Below are positions 21,060-47,010 of a DNA stretch of 64,000 nucleotides, in pieces (positions within the stretch are counted from its first letter, which is position 1; each line of letters opens with the position of its first letter). This DNA comes from Timema cristinae. Lineage: Eukaryota; Arthropoda; Insecta; Phasmatodea; Timematidae. The stretch lies in the NCBI GenBank assembly GCA_039000515.1, contig JBCFYV010011135.1:31897876-31961875 (forward strand), read 5' to 3'. The notes beneath the pieces are model-generated. The model had not been told where the DNA came from and searched no databases. It worked only from the letters and a program-made list of their open reading frames with translations. The translations under genes were made by a program, and so were the position numbers.

Positions 21060-24000
21060 TCCCAATAAAGGGGTAAGTTACCTCAAGAGACCAAATAAAT
21101 TTATAATAAAAGCCTTCAACCATCCTAACGTAAAGATGTCACGACACTTGTAGAAAATGGGGTAAGGGGTTATTAACTGGGTAAAGAAGGGATTCCCATC
21201 TAAATGCAATATATTTTTTTAAATTTGGAGTAATGGTACTGATTATATAAAAACAAATGTTGCCCTTACACTCTGTATATGTGGTTGATTTAAAAGTTTT
21301 TACTAACTTTGTGAAGTATGAAGTATTATGGTTAGGCTAAATAAAGCTGTGTTTGATAAATACCTTTAAATACCCCAATTTCCTTGTGAATATATATTCT
21401 GATTTTGGTAGGAATAAAAGTTTCTTGTAGTTACTAAAGCAATTTTAATATAGTCATACATTAAATTATGTAAGTCATTTTATCAGCAGCTGTCACTTTA
21501 TATAGATATTATCATTATCAATAAAACAACATTAATAATAATGCTAAAATATTATTAATGGCGACAGCAAAACAAAAAGTTTTTGTAGTCTATAAAAGTT
21601 GATAAAAATATTCATTATAAAGAAAAAAAATCAAGGTATAGGTTATGTTCGTGAATTCTTTCTTTAATTATTCATGCATACATCATTTTACCCTACATTT
21701 TTTGAAAACGTTTTGTCATTAATTATTTTACTTTACACAAGTAACCTTAAGATTATTATAGGACAATTTGTGCCAATTAAATATTTTTTTTAGGTTAAGT
21801 TAGAAAAATATTCATGAGAATAAAATAGACAAAAAGCTTGATGTAAATTAACCATGCATTTATTTAGCCCTAAATAAATTAAATTTAAAATCATGCTGAA
21901 AGTAAAGGTATTTATGTTTTAGTTAAAATATTATTAAAATTCTAGTTGATTTTTTTTTTCACTCACAATAAGAGAGAAAAAGAACACCACGTTGTCACTT
22001 TTATATTTTTCTTGAAACTAGAGACAATTCCTTGAAACTGTGTCAACATTACCTAACAATATAGTTAGAAATAGATAATTTTAATGTCCCATGTGTAAAC
22101 ATAAAATCTCATTAAGATTCCACGGTAGAAAGGAACAGAGGTGGGATGTCATTGATAATATTGTTGTTTCCATAGATAGAAAGTTCAAAACATGTCAATA
22201 GATGGCAGCTCTATTGAAGAAATTGACTTAGTAGAAAAATCTTTTATTGAATGCTTAAAGAATAATATTTAAATAAACATTATTTTGTTTTATTTCAAAT
22301 ATAAATGAATTAACATATTATTATGAGGTCTCAAATCTTTTCAACTTCTAAAACATACAAATTGATAACGCTCACTTTTCCCATACCGTAGCTTAAATAT
22401 CACTATTATATATTATTAAGTTACTGTGAAAATGTTATTTAGTCTTACTTTAGTGGTTTTTTTTTTATTTGAAATTATTTGGATATAGTCTATGGCTAAG
22501 AACTTCAAGACTTTAACTAAAAATAATAATTCTACGAATAAATGTTTCTGTTGAAACAAAGACATTTACTATTTCATTCTAAAATACAGATATTTATTAT
22601 AGGTTCATTCATTATATGAAATTAAATATATATATATAATATATATATAAATATATATATATATAACTCTAAGATTTACCTTAAAAACGCAATAGTTTGC
22701 TGATCCAGGATTTTTAGGTTTTTACTCCTTTGTGTATGTTCTTCTAGACTTCCGTTAGAACACGCAAAAATCTATTAATAAATCTTTCTGATCAAACAAA
22801 GGCATCTAATATTGGACTCAAAGGCACAGATTTTTTTTATCATAGGTTCATTCAAATATATATATAATTAAATACGTACATAAACTTAGATATTGGTCTT
22901 ATAAGGGTGAAAGATTGTTCATCTCGGATTTCTTGGTTTTTAAACCTTTTCTTATACCCTTCAGTAACCATTAAAGGTGTAAAACTTAATTTGCGTGGTT
23001 CTACTATGACACAGCCTATAAAATAGGGCCATAGGGCCTAGGGTAAACGTAGTTCATGCTACTGTAACTATAGTATTTAACTTAAACTATTAAACATACA
23101 TACTATACCAGTAAACGTCTTATAACTGCGGTGGTAATGATTTACGAGAAAGTCAAAATTAACATAGATTTTTATTTAACAACAATCATTATGAACAATT
23201 CAGTGATTCATTAAAACTTAATTTTACAGTCCAGAGTAGTTAATATTTATTTCGTTTAGTTATAGAAGTAATTTAACGTGATCTGCCTACAGAAGCGCGG
23301 AGCGATTGATCATATTATTTATACACTGCAACAACAATATTTCAAAAGAATATTTTCATATGTTTAAATGAGTTACTATTAAACAGAAATATATTGCCAT
23401 GCGTGATTGGTGTATTTATAATTCTTTAAAATGTCACCTTAATTTTGGGTAAAAATTCACTGATTATAAAATAAAATCGTAACCAAGTAGAATGGATAGC
23501 CCTGTTTGCTTTTGGTTGAAAGCTAGCTTCCAGCAAGAAAGGTTAAGCAAATATATCAATTTATCATCATCCTCCCGATCTTGGTAATCTCATTCCAAGC
23601 AAGTACTATGTACTAATGTGTAATCCTTCTTTATTCCCGATCGTGACAACCATGATGACTTTTAGTTCTCAGTGTAATAGCTTAGCATTGCTGAAACCAT
23701 TTGACCGGGTGCTATAAACATCCTAGGATATTAAAATATCTGCTAAAAGCTTCTCTTTTTTTTTCCAGTGCTTCGTAAAGTGCATCATGATAGAACTAGC
23801 TGGGGTAGGTTTTAAAACTTATGCTCTATTGATTATAAGAGACTCCTTACTTTATCGTCCATGTTAATTGCACATAGAACACTCTGTCTACACTGAAAGG
23901 TATTACCTTGATAGATTACACTGTGGCCCTATATCATAAGCTAAGCCATAGTGGAACTATTTAAGATAATCTCGTTACCTTTCAGGTTTACCAAAAGGGT

Positions 24001-26000
24001 GCATATATTACATTTATAAGGGAAATAACCTATATTTGCAAGGATAAGGGGTTTATCGAACATTATTAAGGTTAAGAGGGGCTATTATTCTATTTACTGT
24101 GCTAGAAACTTATTTAAAAAAAAATTGTATTCTATCTTTACCACAGCTGAATTTTAGTGCGGTTCTTTATAATTCACATTCCTGCTATGTCAACTGATAA
24201 AGTAATAATTTTGTGCCACGTTCTGGCAGTAATAGTCTTGTGTTTGTTTAAGATACACAATAACTACATCTCAGAACGTAATAGTAAACTTTTTTTTTTT
24301 TAAATAACAGGTTTAACTTTTAAACTGATTGCAATTTGATTGCGTGGTTATCACGGTCGACACTTTTCTTTACTTCAAACAAACAAAAAATTTCTTCATT
24401 TTATTTGTTTCGGTCAAGTTTTAAATACATTTAAAAAAATCCAAGATTTAAAATTTCAGCTTTTGGTTGACCATATTTGTGAACTGGGGCTACTAATTTC
24501 TAAATTCCAGACCACTGCGTTGGATAGATATCGCGCAACGCTTATGACAGACAGACACACAGATACAAAAACACTTAATTTCATATACAAGTAGTTTTCA
24601 AACGTTTATGATTTAATTTGTTTCACTGCAGCTGAGTCACCATGAAATGTTAAACTTGGAGGAAAAACTTTTAAACGTACCTCCAGAGATATATAAAGAA
24701 GGACAAGCGTTGGTTTATGCTTTCCAGCTGTTGCTTGAGTGGTATTAATCGAACCTTTCTTTTTGGATAGGAAGTATATGTTAATACTTCTTTCCTACGG
24801 CTTGGTTAACATCCATACATAGCACATAGCCAATAATAAATAGTGCATAACGTGCAGAGCTTATTAATAAAAAAATACTATGGTTTATTATCACATTTAA
24901 TGATTAATGTCATAATTACTTAAATCGATTATATGTTTTTGTTCATAGAAATAAGGCCTATGCTCTTAGCTATATTAGCTAAGGTATTTAAAAATACTTC
25001 ACTTAAGGGCTAGTTTGAAAAACGTCAATTCAAGTTTATTTTTTGAGACATAAAATTAACTTTAAAAAGTTATACCTGTATTAGTAAATCAATTTTGATT
25101 TTATTATTTTTATTAATATAACTATAGACCTACTTCTCAATAACAGGATCAAAAACTTGATATATCCCCTTTATTTTAAAGTATAACTACAATCGTAGTC
25201 ATTGGCGGTAAAACTAATAAAATTCGTTTATATATATTTCAAATTGAACAGAAAGAGATTTTCCGTGTGTTGTTTATACTGTCCTCTTCTATCAGTATAA
25301 TTGGCTGAAACGTCTCAGGTCCAAGGGTCATAGATGTTTTACTTCATGGATAGCGTATATCAATTTAAAGTTTTTTTAAAAAAAATTAATGCATCCGGTG
25401 CCTGTTCGGTTTATTTGTCAATTTAAAGTCGAATCAATTCTAAGCATTGTGCTTTATTCACTATCTATCGAGTATGACCATCATCCTTGAAAATAATGTG
25501 TTTCAACTTATTGTGCACTAATTGCTATTCGCTATTAGTTATGCGTTATGCATGGACATAAACCCAGCCTGACAAACAACTAGGAAAACTAACACCCTCC
25601 CCCCCGACGTCGGTCATCTTTAAAGCCATTTGAAATTCACATTAAATCATAAAATAATAACCATGAAAGCAAGATTTTTAATCTGTGTTGAATGTTTTTG
25701 GTGCTGTGTTCCGTGGAGTTAAAAGGAGGGAAATGGTATTTGATTAAATACTTTATTTTTCTGATGCAGTTATCCTTGCCGCTTATCATAGTATTTACGA
25801 AAAAAATATCTCATAATTGGATCACTTTGTTTAATCATTTCATTTACTATCAGTTCAAAGCGAATGAAGAGTTTTTTTGTTTTTTCTTCCAGATGTGGCA
25901 TACAAGTTTCATAGATGCTATAACGAGGCAAACCCAGTGTCTATACACACAATTCCGTGTTTCTAATATCGCCAATTTTCGTTTTTTTCGATCTCTTGCA
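21060..26000. other. Long AT-rich gene desert
   Basis: No gene was found on either strand. It contains a (TA)n run (22624-22665), a repeat H fragment near 21430-21520, hairpin-element copies near 22995 and 23905, a 'GACAGACAGACACACAGATA' repeat fragment near 24440-24600, and repeat I fragments near 24785 and 25440-25590 ('GCTATTAGTTATGCGTTATG'). Short reading frames here are below what I would accept as genes. Confidence 0.5.
23905..23970. repeat. Small hairpin element copy
   Basis: TTACCTTGATAGATTACACT followed by GTGGCCCTAT and CTAAGCCATAG, an inverted pair. Matches copies at 45.2-45.4 kb. Confidence 0.5.
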
Positions 26001-26009
26001 AAGCGAAGT

Positions 26010-26240
26010 ATTGTGATCATAAAATAAAAAGTTAAAAACAATCGAACTCAAGATTTTGATAAATGTCGACTTTTCATGATCTCTAGAAAAATAAACATTT
26101 ATTTTCAAGATGCCGTCGGTCTGTATTTTGGCCTAGAGCCGAAACAGTTTTATCGATCAGCCTAAAATTGAGCTAGGGTTTTAATAAGGTTCTCCCAAAG
26201 AATTTTTTTAGTCAGAGATTCAACCCTAAAATTAAGGGTA
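26010..26240 (-). repeat. Dispersed repeat K
   Basis: The reverse complement matches 42.43-42.78 kb, including the shared 'GTTTCGGCTCTAG' and the GACGGCATC region. Confidence 0.5.
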
Positions 26241-26379
26241 GCTTACTGAGTGGCAAAAGAAGAGAACATAAACTTTCTCAAAATCACCTTTAACGATTTT
26301 GATTAAATTTAATATTCTGGCACCGGTTAGTATTCCAAACAAAATTGAATCTCTAATTTCCTCGTTAAAATGACTTTGG

Positions 26380-26640
26380 AGGTACTTTATACACTTTAGG
26401 TTATGGTCATCTTTAAATAGAGTTAGTGCTGCCATCTATTAGACAATACTGACACATTTTTAATACACTTTAGATTATGGTTAAGAGATGTCTCTGTCAT
26501 ATTTAAATTGATCTAGTGCTGCCTAGGTCTTTGTCATATTTAAATTGAGTCAGTGCTGCCATCTGTTAGACAATCGTGACACCTTTCTAATGTATTTTAG
26601 ATTATGGTTAAAATAGGTTTGTCATATTAAAAAAAAAATT
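26380..26640. repeat. 90-bp satellite-like repeat, locus 1
   Basis: About 2.5 units containing AGTGCTGCCATCTGTTAGAC, 'CTTTCTAATGTATTTTAGAT' and 'GTCATATTTAAATTGAGTCA'. Same unit at 40.37-40.86 and 46.74-47.01 kb. Confidence 0.75.
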
Positions 26641-27370
26641 ATTTGCTAAATTCCTTCTAGGGCTTGAAATATAAAACTTGTCGTGGAAAATGTGTTTAAT
26701 AAACCTTGAAATTTCAATCGTTAACTATTTAATTGTGAGAGTTCTCAAATATTAACTGTATTATATATAATTCATTTCATTTTTCAATAATTTTCTTCAA
26801 GATATTTTTTTTTAAACAGAAGACCAACTGATTGGGCGAGATGTTTCTATTTTTATTTGAGATGCATCCCTTCCAATTTCAAATCACCCAAGAACATATT
26901 TTACCCCAAATTATTATTCTACGAAATATGAACTGCCACCATCAAACTTGTTTTTCTACATACTAATATTAACAAGTTTATATTAATTTTAATCATTTCA
27001 CTTTTGTCAACGTTCATTGTCGTTATTCCAGCCATCTTTAAACGCATAATAATTTATTCTCAATTTCTCAAAAATTATTTAAATATTTAGGAGCATGATA
27101 CACTTAATTTGTTAGATACGTTTCTCTTAACATTAATAAGTGAAATTTTTTATCCAAATTTAAAAAAATTACATGTTTTAGTATATATTTTTTACGTTTC
27201 AGGTATATTTTATTATCTTAGACAATAGTTATTGGACGGAGATCCACAGGCAGAGGATGTTAATTAACCTAAGTCTACATGAATATTCCAACAAATGATA
27301 TAAAATATTATTTTTATTTATTTCATGTCGATACTCATACACTTACAGCATTAATATTTAAGTGTTTATT
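26640..27370. other. AT-rich stretch without genes
   Basis: No gene or repeat recognised. Confidence 0.35.
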
Positions 27371-27379
27371 AATTATGGT

Positions 27380-27690
27380 TTGTTTGGGCGTATTGAGAGT
27401 ATGAGTGTGGATTGAGGAAAGAAGCAAATATATGAAGGTAGAGTGTGTGGATCAAAAGAAAGGGGTAGACCATGTAAGACGTGGTTAAATATTGTAGACG
27501 AATGTGTGAAAAAGAGAAACATTAATAGTTGTAATAATAAAAGAGCATGTATGACTCGGTGTATGGATGTTGAAGGGAGTATGTAAGGATAGGGAAGTGT
27601 GGAGGAAGGTAGTGAGGATGGATTAAGTACGGAGTTGTTGTTTATTGAGATATAAGCAGAGTTTCTTGCTTACCCATGCATCTGAGCAAT
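27380..27690 (+). mobile_element. LINE ORF2 C-terminal remnant
   Basis: Encodes broken pieces RPCKTWLNIVDECVKKRNIN and KRACMTRCMDVEGSM, typical of the end of a LINE ORF2. Same family as 1.08, 32.8 and 48.3 kb. Confidence 0.65.
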
Positions 27691-27827
27691 AGGTTTGTTT
27701 TAACCCCCTTTACCCCCCTTTTCATAAGTCTAGCATATATTACTTTATATCTATTTATAAAATGTACGTATGCGTATAACCCGGACGGGCAGTACTCCAC
27801 GTGACCCGCAGACATTTTTTTCTTTCT

Positions 27828-28109
27828 AACACCGTGTCTTACTACCCGTTCGGGTTATACGCACTTACGCTAATGTGTAATGGTAGGGTGATTGTGAGAT
27901 GAAATGGAGGACCTACAGTTTAACGTGGGATCCGAACCACGGTGGAGGCCTGGCATTCCACACATTCACAAGTTGTGATTAATACACGTCTTGTCAGAGG
28001 TGAAGGAAGGGTTTGGAAATCAGATAAATTTGTGCCGGGACCGAGGATTGAACCCCGGACCCCCAGCACAGAAGTCTGACACCTTACCCCCTAGACCACC
28101 AGGTTACCT
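27828..28109 (-). mobile_element. SINE family A, full length
   Basis: Tail CACCGTGTCTTACTACCCGT, the long-body variant, and head ending TAGACCACCAGGTTACC. It is joined directly to a family C copy in the same orientation. Confidence 0.88.
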
Positions 28110-28330
28110 TCAGGCTATACACCTATGTATTAATCACGCTAATGAGTTATGGATGAGTAGGGCTTATTTTGAAGGGAAATGTACCCTCATTTGTGTGAAG
28201 GGTAAGTGGAAAAAATATTAATGTCTGTTAAAATCACCCTCATTACACCCGACCAGTGTTCGAACCCCGATCCCCTCCCCCTCCTTCCCCCCCCCCCTCC
28301 CGTCATCTGCAGTCTTGTTTACCACGAGAG
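28110..28330 (-). mobile_element. SINE family C with poly-C interruption
   Basis: Lacks the outer tail. Body AATGTACCCTCATTTGTGTG. A C-rich run replaces part of the head near 28270-28300. Confidence 0.65.
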
Positions 28331-28334
28331 TCCG

Positions 28335-28545
28335 ACAACTTATCTCAGTCGGTAGTGTATCTGTCTACTGAGCTAAGGGTCCCAGGTTCGATTCTCAGCA
28401 TGTTCGAAAAATGTATTATTGGTGAAATGAATGTTTTTTTTAACCTTTTCACAATGAAGAATTTAATGGCCATAGATACTTGGTGCCGTGTCTCATATAG
28501 CTTTTAAGTTAGTTTGTAAGTCGTGTGGTGTCGAATAAGCGATGA
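28335..28545 (+). mobile_element. Family D repeat
   Basis: Head TTATCTCAGTCGGTAGTGTA ... CAGGTTCGATTCTCAGCATG, then 'GGTGAAATGAATG' and the 3' part TTTGTAAGTCGTGTGG. Confidence 0.6.
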
Positions 28546-28949
28546 CGATGTTTGTCAATATCGCGAGGTTATGTTCGTTACGCTATCGTCTTGTTATCCA
28601 CGTGTTTTGATGTCATCTTCTAGAACCCGGGCCGTGACAAACCACGCAATGATACCATCATCATCATCATCATATCGCATGACTTTAAGGTCTCAGTCAC
28701 GTCATTGCTGACCTTGAACACTAGAGAATAGGAGGAGGGAATGTAGCCAGGTGATTTACCCGGGAAAACGAACCAACAATAAAAAAAAAACATATATCTC
28801 TTTTTTTATATTGTGAAGGAGTTTGGGTTTTAAATTCCAGACGGGTGCAATTGTAATCACTCTGTTTTTTCTCTCTCTCCGAATTTTTTTTTCAACTTAA
28901 TTCCAAGAAGTTTTTTTTATCAACGCGTCTTACTATCTATTCAGATTAT

Positions 28950-29272
28950 ACTCATATGATAATAACTCGCTTTGCTCCGCCCCCAAACCCCCAATGGGGA
29001 TGTAAACTAATGTAATTCCAGAGCAGTTTTTTGATAGGTCTTTACCGTTTAGACACAAGAGACCTCCAAAGAAATGTCCGCACTGACTTTAAAGTTGCTC
29101 CGACATTTTTAAAAATTTTCGAGGGTTAAAAATTAAATTTTTGTAACTTTCTGGTATTTTCCCGTTAGTTACAGGCTAGGAGCTATTAGTTTGCAAAATT
29201 TCAAGTTTCTAGCTCATCTGAAAGTGGGTAAACTTTAATGTCAGTGAGTGAGTCAGCCGTGTAGGTTTATAG

Positions 29273-29275
<3 letters not shown>
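28950..29275 (+). repeat. Dispersed repeat J
   Basis: From 'AACTCGCTTTGCTCC' to 'AATGTCAGTGAGTGAGTCAG'. A second copy is at 41.16-41.61 kb. It ends in a long (TAA)n run, suggesting a retrotransposed element. Confidence 0.6.
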
Positions 29276-29321
<46 letters not shown>

Positions 29322-29424
29322 TAATAATAATAATTAATAATAATAAATAATAATAAATAATAATAAATAATAATAAATAATAATAATTAATAAATAATAA
29401 TAATAATTAATAATAATAATATAA
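29274..29424. repeat. (TAA)n microsatellite, interrupted
   Basis: About 150 bp of TAA repeats with occasional AATTAA or AAATAA interruptions. Confidence 0.95.
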
Positions 29425-29427
29425 TTA

Positions 29428-29600
29428 CTCCAACGGGGAAGGAATGAAGAAGTAAGTATGTGAGAATTTATCTACCCTCATTCATTTTGAAGGAGAGTGG
29501 GGAACTATTTTGGAACCCCCAACCTCCAAGTAGACCCAACTCGTAATCAAAGTTTGATCTTTCCGTCTTCAGCATTCCAAGAGGCTGCTCGAATAGTTAA
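29428..29600 (-). mobile_element. SINE family C, degenerate
   Basis: Body fragment 'GAGAGTGGGGAACTATTTTGG' and a head remnant. Part of the tail side is lost. Confidence 0.5.
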
Positions 29601-29869
29601 CTAGAATACAACGTCCTATTTTTATTATTAGGTGTTCTGTCTTACGACAGGTCCATTCCTTTTGTCAGTTAACTTATACCACCAATATGCCCTGTCCTCT
29701 GACACCTTTAGCTCCCAGAATATTCTTCTTTCCTTCAAGTCATCCAATATTTAAATCCTCCTCCTTCCTAAGCTCCTCTTTCCCTCAATCTTTCCTTCTA
29801 TGACGTCGTACAGAAGACAGTTCCTCCTAAGGATGTGTCTGATCCAGTTTCTCCCCTTACTGCCTCATT

Positions 29870-29903
<34 letters not shown>
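29870..29903. repeat. (TA)n microsatellite
   Basis: Perfect TA run inside AT-rich sequence. Confidence 0.95.
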
Positions 29904-29904
<1 letters not shown>

Positions 29905-30334
29905 CATTGGTAGTCAGTACTGGAGATTTTCTCTCTAATCATCCTATCCGCCTGGATTAAACTGTTTCTAGAACGTCTAGTCTAGTTATGGGAGAAATCT
30001 GGGCTTAAATATAATATGAGTATAATAAGATAATTAAAAAATAAAACGGTTTACCCACACTCCTTACACGCAAATGTGGATACATTTTCCGTAACATTTT
30101 TAACGTTTCCCGAACTCCACAACCCCATCAGCCGTGACGCAATGCATGTACCCTGGATGAGCCATTTTTGGGGGAGGTGGTGTAGCGGAGGGGAATACGT
30201 TACTCACAGCCATTATTCATCTTCATAGTCCTGTTACCTTATGTGAGATAATCTCAAGGACATCCTAAAAAATTCTACTCCCCCTCCCCCATAACCGCAT
30301 TTTCTCCGAAAATATAATTTATAAACTTAGTTAC

Positions 30335-30772
30335 CTGCTTCAGTGATTGGATGGCCTAAGGAAGCGTCCGGTCAACCGTTTTATTTTATCAGGTCCCGCA
30401 AAATATTTCGCAAACAAACAATTTGTGTTCATAAAAATTGACTAATAACTAATAACTCTACGAAAAAATATAAAGTTGAAATATTTTGCTCACTGTTTTT
30501 TACATACTGGCCCAAGATATAACAAAAAAATTGCCTAACCCTCATCTAAGGCGTCACCCTCGAAATAGACTAGTCTCCCGATGACTTAAGAGATCGGGGC
30601 TCAAATCCTGGTAAGATGTATATGAAAGGTATTTATTCCTAAAATTGTTTCCCACACTACCTCAACGCAAACATGGGTACATACCTTTTAAAATTCAACC
30701 TTCCTCATACTTGATAGCCTAATTAATATGTTTACGTATAGCCCGAGCTGGCAATCGAGACTCAGTGGAAAA
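30335..30772 (+). mobile_element. SINE family C, split copy
   Basis: A head fragment at 30335-30378 (CTGCTTCAGTGATTGGATGG) and the remainder at 30538-30772 (AAGGCGTCACCCTCGAAATA to a worn tail), separated by about 160 bp of other sequence. Confidence 0.6.
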
Positions 30773-30984
30773 AAAATAATTAATAATTATATAATATTTA
30801 TAAACATTGTGTTTTGGACCGTCTATCATCGAATCTGTCGGTGGTGTTCTAATCGACCTTGGACAAGATACGTCTACTATTCTTTTTTTTTTCTTCTTTC
30901 ACTATTCTTCTCTCCGTCACACAGAAAACTCGTTGACGTTGCGTTTTGTCTTGTAATTTATTTGCAGGGACCTGTAATGACTGA

Positions 30985-31160
30985 TCATTTTTCCAGCAGC
31001 GCCACTAATAACACAAATAAGAGAGAGAGAAAGAGAATCCAGTGAGTGAGTAATAATTTATATTACTCCAAAGAGGATGACGGAATCATAGCGATTCTCT
31101 TTGACTATTCGCTCGCTTGTTTCTTCCCCCCCACTACTCGGCCATCTTTCTGTTGGCACG
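30985..31160 (+). repeat. ~170-bp repeat flanking the signal-peptide exon, copy 1
   Basis: Shares CAGCGCCA, 'GTGAGTGAGTA', 'TATATTACTCC', 'GATTCTCTTTGACTA' and the 'CTACTC.GCCAT' end with 32622-32788. The two copies bracket the SOD-like gene 1 exon at 32304-32524. Confidence 0.6.
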
Positions 31161-31265
31161 ACAGGGAAACATTGTTGATCCTTCTCAAGGTCGGTTGTAA
31201 GATGAGGGAAAAAACGAAAGAAAGAAAGAAAGATGGGGTCATCCCTCTCTCGTAATATTGTGAAT

Positions 31266-31296
31266 TATATAAATAGTATGGCAGGAAGGAGTCATT
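31266..31296 (+). promoter_or_regulatory. Candidate TATA promoter of SOD-like gene 1
   Basis: TATATAAATAG at 31266-31276, with an initiator-like TCATT (A at 31294) 26-28 bp downstream. About 1 kb upstream of the exon with the start codon. A donor-like AG|GTGGGG near 31434 could end a 5' UTR exon. Inferred from motifs only. Confidence 0.35.
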
Positions 31297-31599
31297 ATTC
31301 CTATCTGAGACCTGACTGCGCATTGAGACGAACGCTTCGTGTGTATATATATCCAAGCGATATGTGTGATTACTTCTTAAACCACGCTCAAGTCTCCGAA
31401 CCGACTACCACTGAATCCGGAAGCCAGAAGCAGGTGGGGACCATACATAGAACAAATTTTTCCCCTAACAGTTGCGATCCTTCACTGAGTTAAATAATTT
31501 ATTTTTTTATTTACAATAATAAGTCTTGATGGATTAAATAGCCAAGCTATTAAATTTGATAGTAATTACAGTTATAGTCACGTTTAAATATCATATTCT

Positions 31600-31750
31600 T
31601 TAAATATAAAACAAAATCACCTGGACATGAACCCGGGACCTTTGGAATGGCTTAGTACCATAATACTCTAGCCACTGATCTATCCAGGAACCGGCCCGTG
31701 CCTGGGGTTATTATTCACTCATATATTAAGGTTGAGTCTGTGATGGACGT
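31600..31750 (-). mobile_element. Family E tRNA-headed repeat
   Basis: Minus-strand head with GGTCCCGGGTTCATGTCCAG, and a flanking body ending in 'GAGTCTGTGATGGACGTG'. The same organisation is at 35.78-36.5 kb. Confidence 0.6.
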
Positions 31751-32164
31751 GAGGAAATTGAGCCATATTGACCAAGCGGAAGTCTTGTATTGGTGAAGAC
31801 AGTGCCAACTTCTACGGTTAGAGATTTCCATGTAGTCAGCACGATTCCTCCAGCCATTAATTTCAGTTTTCCAAAAGATATACGCTACTTTTTTTTTATT
31901 CTATTCAAATAGATTCGCATTTTATCCTTACGAGGATGAATTATTTTTCTTGCCCCAGACACATTGTTTGTTTAGAAAATTCTGGAAACGCTAAGGATCG
32001 ATCCCGGGATCTTTGTCAGCCATAGGAGTGGTCAAAATGGGATAAATATCCTTTAGAATGTCATCAAACCCATAGAAACAATTTGGTTGGTATAATTTGT
32101 GATAGTTTCCCCTAAATGTCTCAAACATTTAAATTCTATGTACACTTCAATCACCTTTAAAGGT

Positions 32165-32240
32165 AGTCATCTTACTTTGACTGATTACTCTATGACCCTA
32201 TCTTCTAATCCATAGCATAACGGAACCAGGTAGATAAGCT
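32165..32240. repeat. Small hairpin element, diverged copy
   Basis: CTTACTTTGACTGATTACTC ... CCCTATC...ATAGCATAACGG, recognisable by alignment to the 45.2-kb copies. Confidence 0.35.
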
Positions 32241-32341
32241 GAAAATCTATTTGAGTAGCCAATCAATCGAATAAGGTGTTGTTTGTTTGTTTTTCCTTTC
32301 CAGAAGTCGTCCTAGGGTGATCACCAAAGAACATCGTGAGG

Positions 32342-45667
<13,326 letters not shown>

Positions 45668-45697
45668 GACTCGTGGGTGTCTAGCTCCACTTTAGAG

Positions 45698-46070
45698 ATG
45701 GACCTTGACTGAGGTTTAAATATGATTAAACGTGATCCAACCTTGTAATACATGGACCTTGACTTAGGTTTAAATATGAGTGTACGTGATATAGCCTTGT
45801 AATACATGGACCTTGGCTTAGGTTTAAATATAAGTATACGTTATCTAGCCTTGTAATACATTGTACCTTGGCTTAGGTTTAAATATGAGTGTACGTGATC
45901 TAGCCTTGTAATACATGGACCTTGACTTAGGTTTAAATATGAGTAAATGTGATCAAACCTTGTAATATATGGACCCTGATTTAGGTTTAAATATGATTAA
46001 ACGTGATCCAACCTTGTAATACATGGACCTTGACTTATGTTTAATTATGAGTGTACGTGATATAGCCTTG
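45698..46070. repeat. 54-bp minisatellite x ~7 after the stop of SOD-like gene 1
   Basis: Units ATGGACCTTGACTTAGGTTT ... GCCTTGTAATAC. Begins 31 bp after the stop, so probably in the 3' UTR. Units 1 and 6 contain ATTAAA, a possible weak poly(A) signal. Confidence 0.92.
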
Positions 46071-46739
46071 GTTTTTGTATCTATTATCCATAACTTGTTG
46101 CGTGGAGGATGGGCAAGCTTATGGCTAAAAATAAGAAAACCAAGGACATTCTATTAAGATGTTAGGTTACTCATAATCATATTAAAACATAATTCAAGGT
46201 CAATTTCTCATTGGCTCAAAGCACGCACAGCCAATTTAGAATAATAGTATGAAACTTTTCCCCTTTTAGGAAACAGTTTGGTTGATAATGTGATCATTTA
46301 TTAACAATTACAGCGAATTTATCTTTTAATAGAGTTTTTGTTTATACAAATGCTAAACCGCAAATAGTATGCCTCGTTTACAATTAGTATCAGCCATTTG
46401 GTGTGAGTCTAGTTGATTTGATTTTCTGCTTTGAAAGCGAATATCTACAATAAAATATGGTAAGACGTAATTTCAATTTGAGGAATTAATAAGAATAGAT
46501 AAAAAATGATTTTTTTTCTCAATATTATGTCAATTTATAGAACCTTAGAAGTCTGACCTAACCTCAATACAATTGTTCAAACGCGGCTGTGACTGATTTT
46601 ATACGAATAATTATGATAGCATTGTTGTAAAAATCTAACCGATTTAAAGTAAAATGGCCACTAAATCTACAAAAAAAAAAGTGTAACCATTATGAAATTA
46701 AAGATACAAATGAAAAGAAGGAGGGAAAGTCCAATTTAA

Positions 46740-47010
46740 TTCAAATTAAGTTAGTACCGCCATCTGTTAGACAATCATGAAACCTTTCTAATGAACTTTA
46801 TATTATGGTTAAAAGATGTCTCTGTCGTATTTAAATTGCGTTAGTGCTGCTATCTGTTAGACAATCATGAAACCTTTCTAATGAAATTTATATTATGGTT
46901 AAAAGAGGTCACTGTCTGATTTAAATTGAGTTAGTGCTGCCATCTGTTAGACAATCATGAAACCTTTCTAGTGTATTTTAGATTATTGTTTAAAGAGGTC
47001 TCTGTCATAT
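46740..47010. repeat. 90-bp satellite-like repeat, locus 3
   Basis: Three well-kept units (CATCTGTTAGACAATCATGA, 'ACCTTTCTAATGAACTTTAT', 'AAAGATGTCTCTGTCGTATT'). The cleanest of the three loci. Confidence 0.85.

Noticed and set aside
31233..31493. 86-codon open frame as a small gene
   Set aside because: It overlaps the TATA-like promoter candidate, has no similarity that I recognise, and its composition is like the surrounding noncoding DNA.
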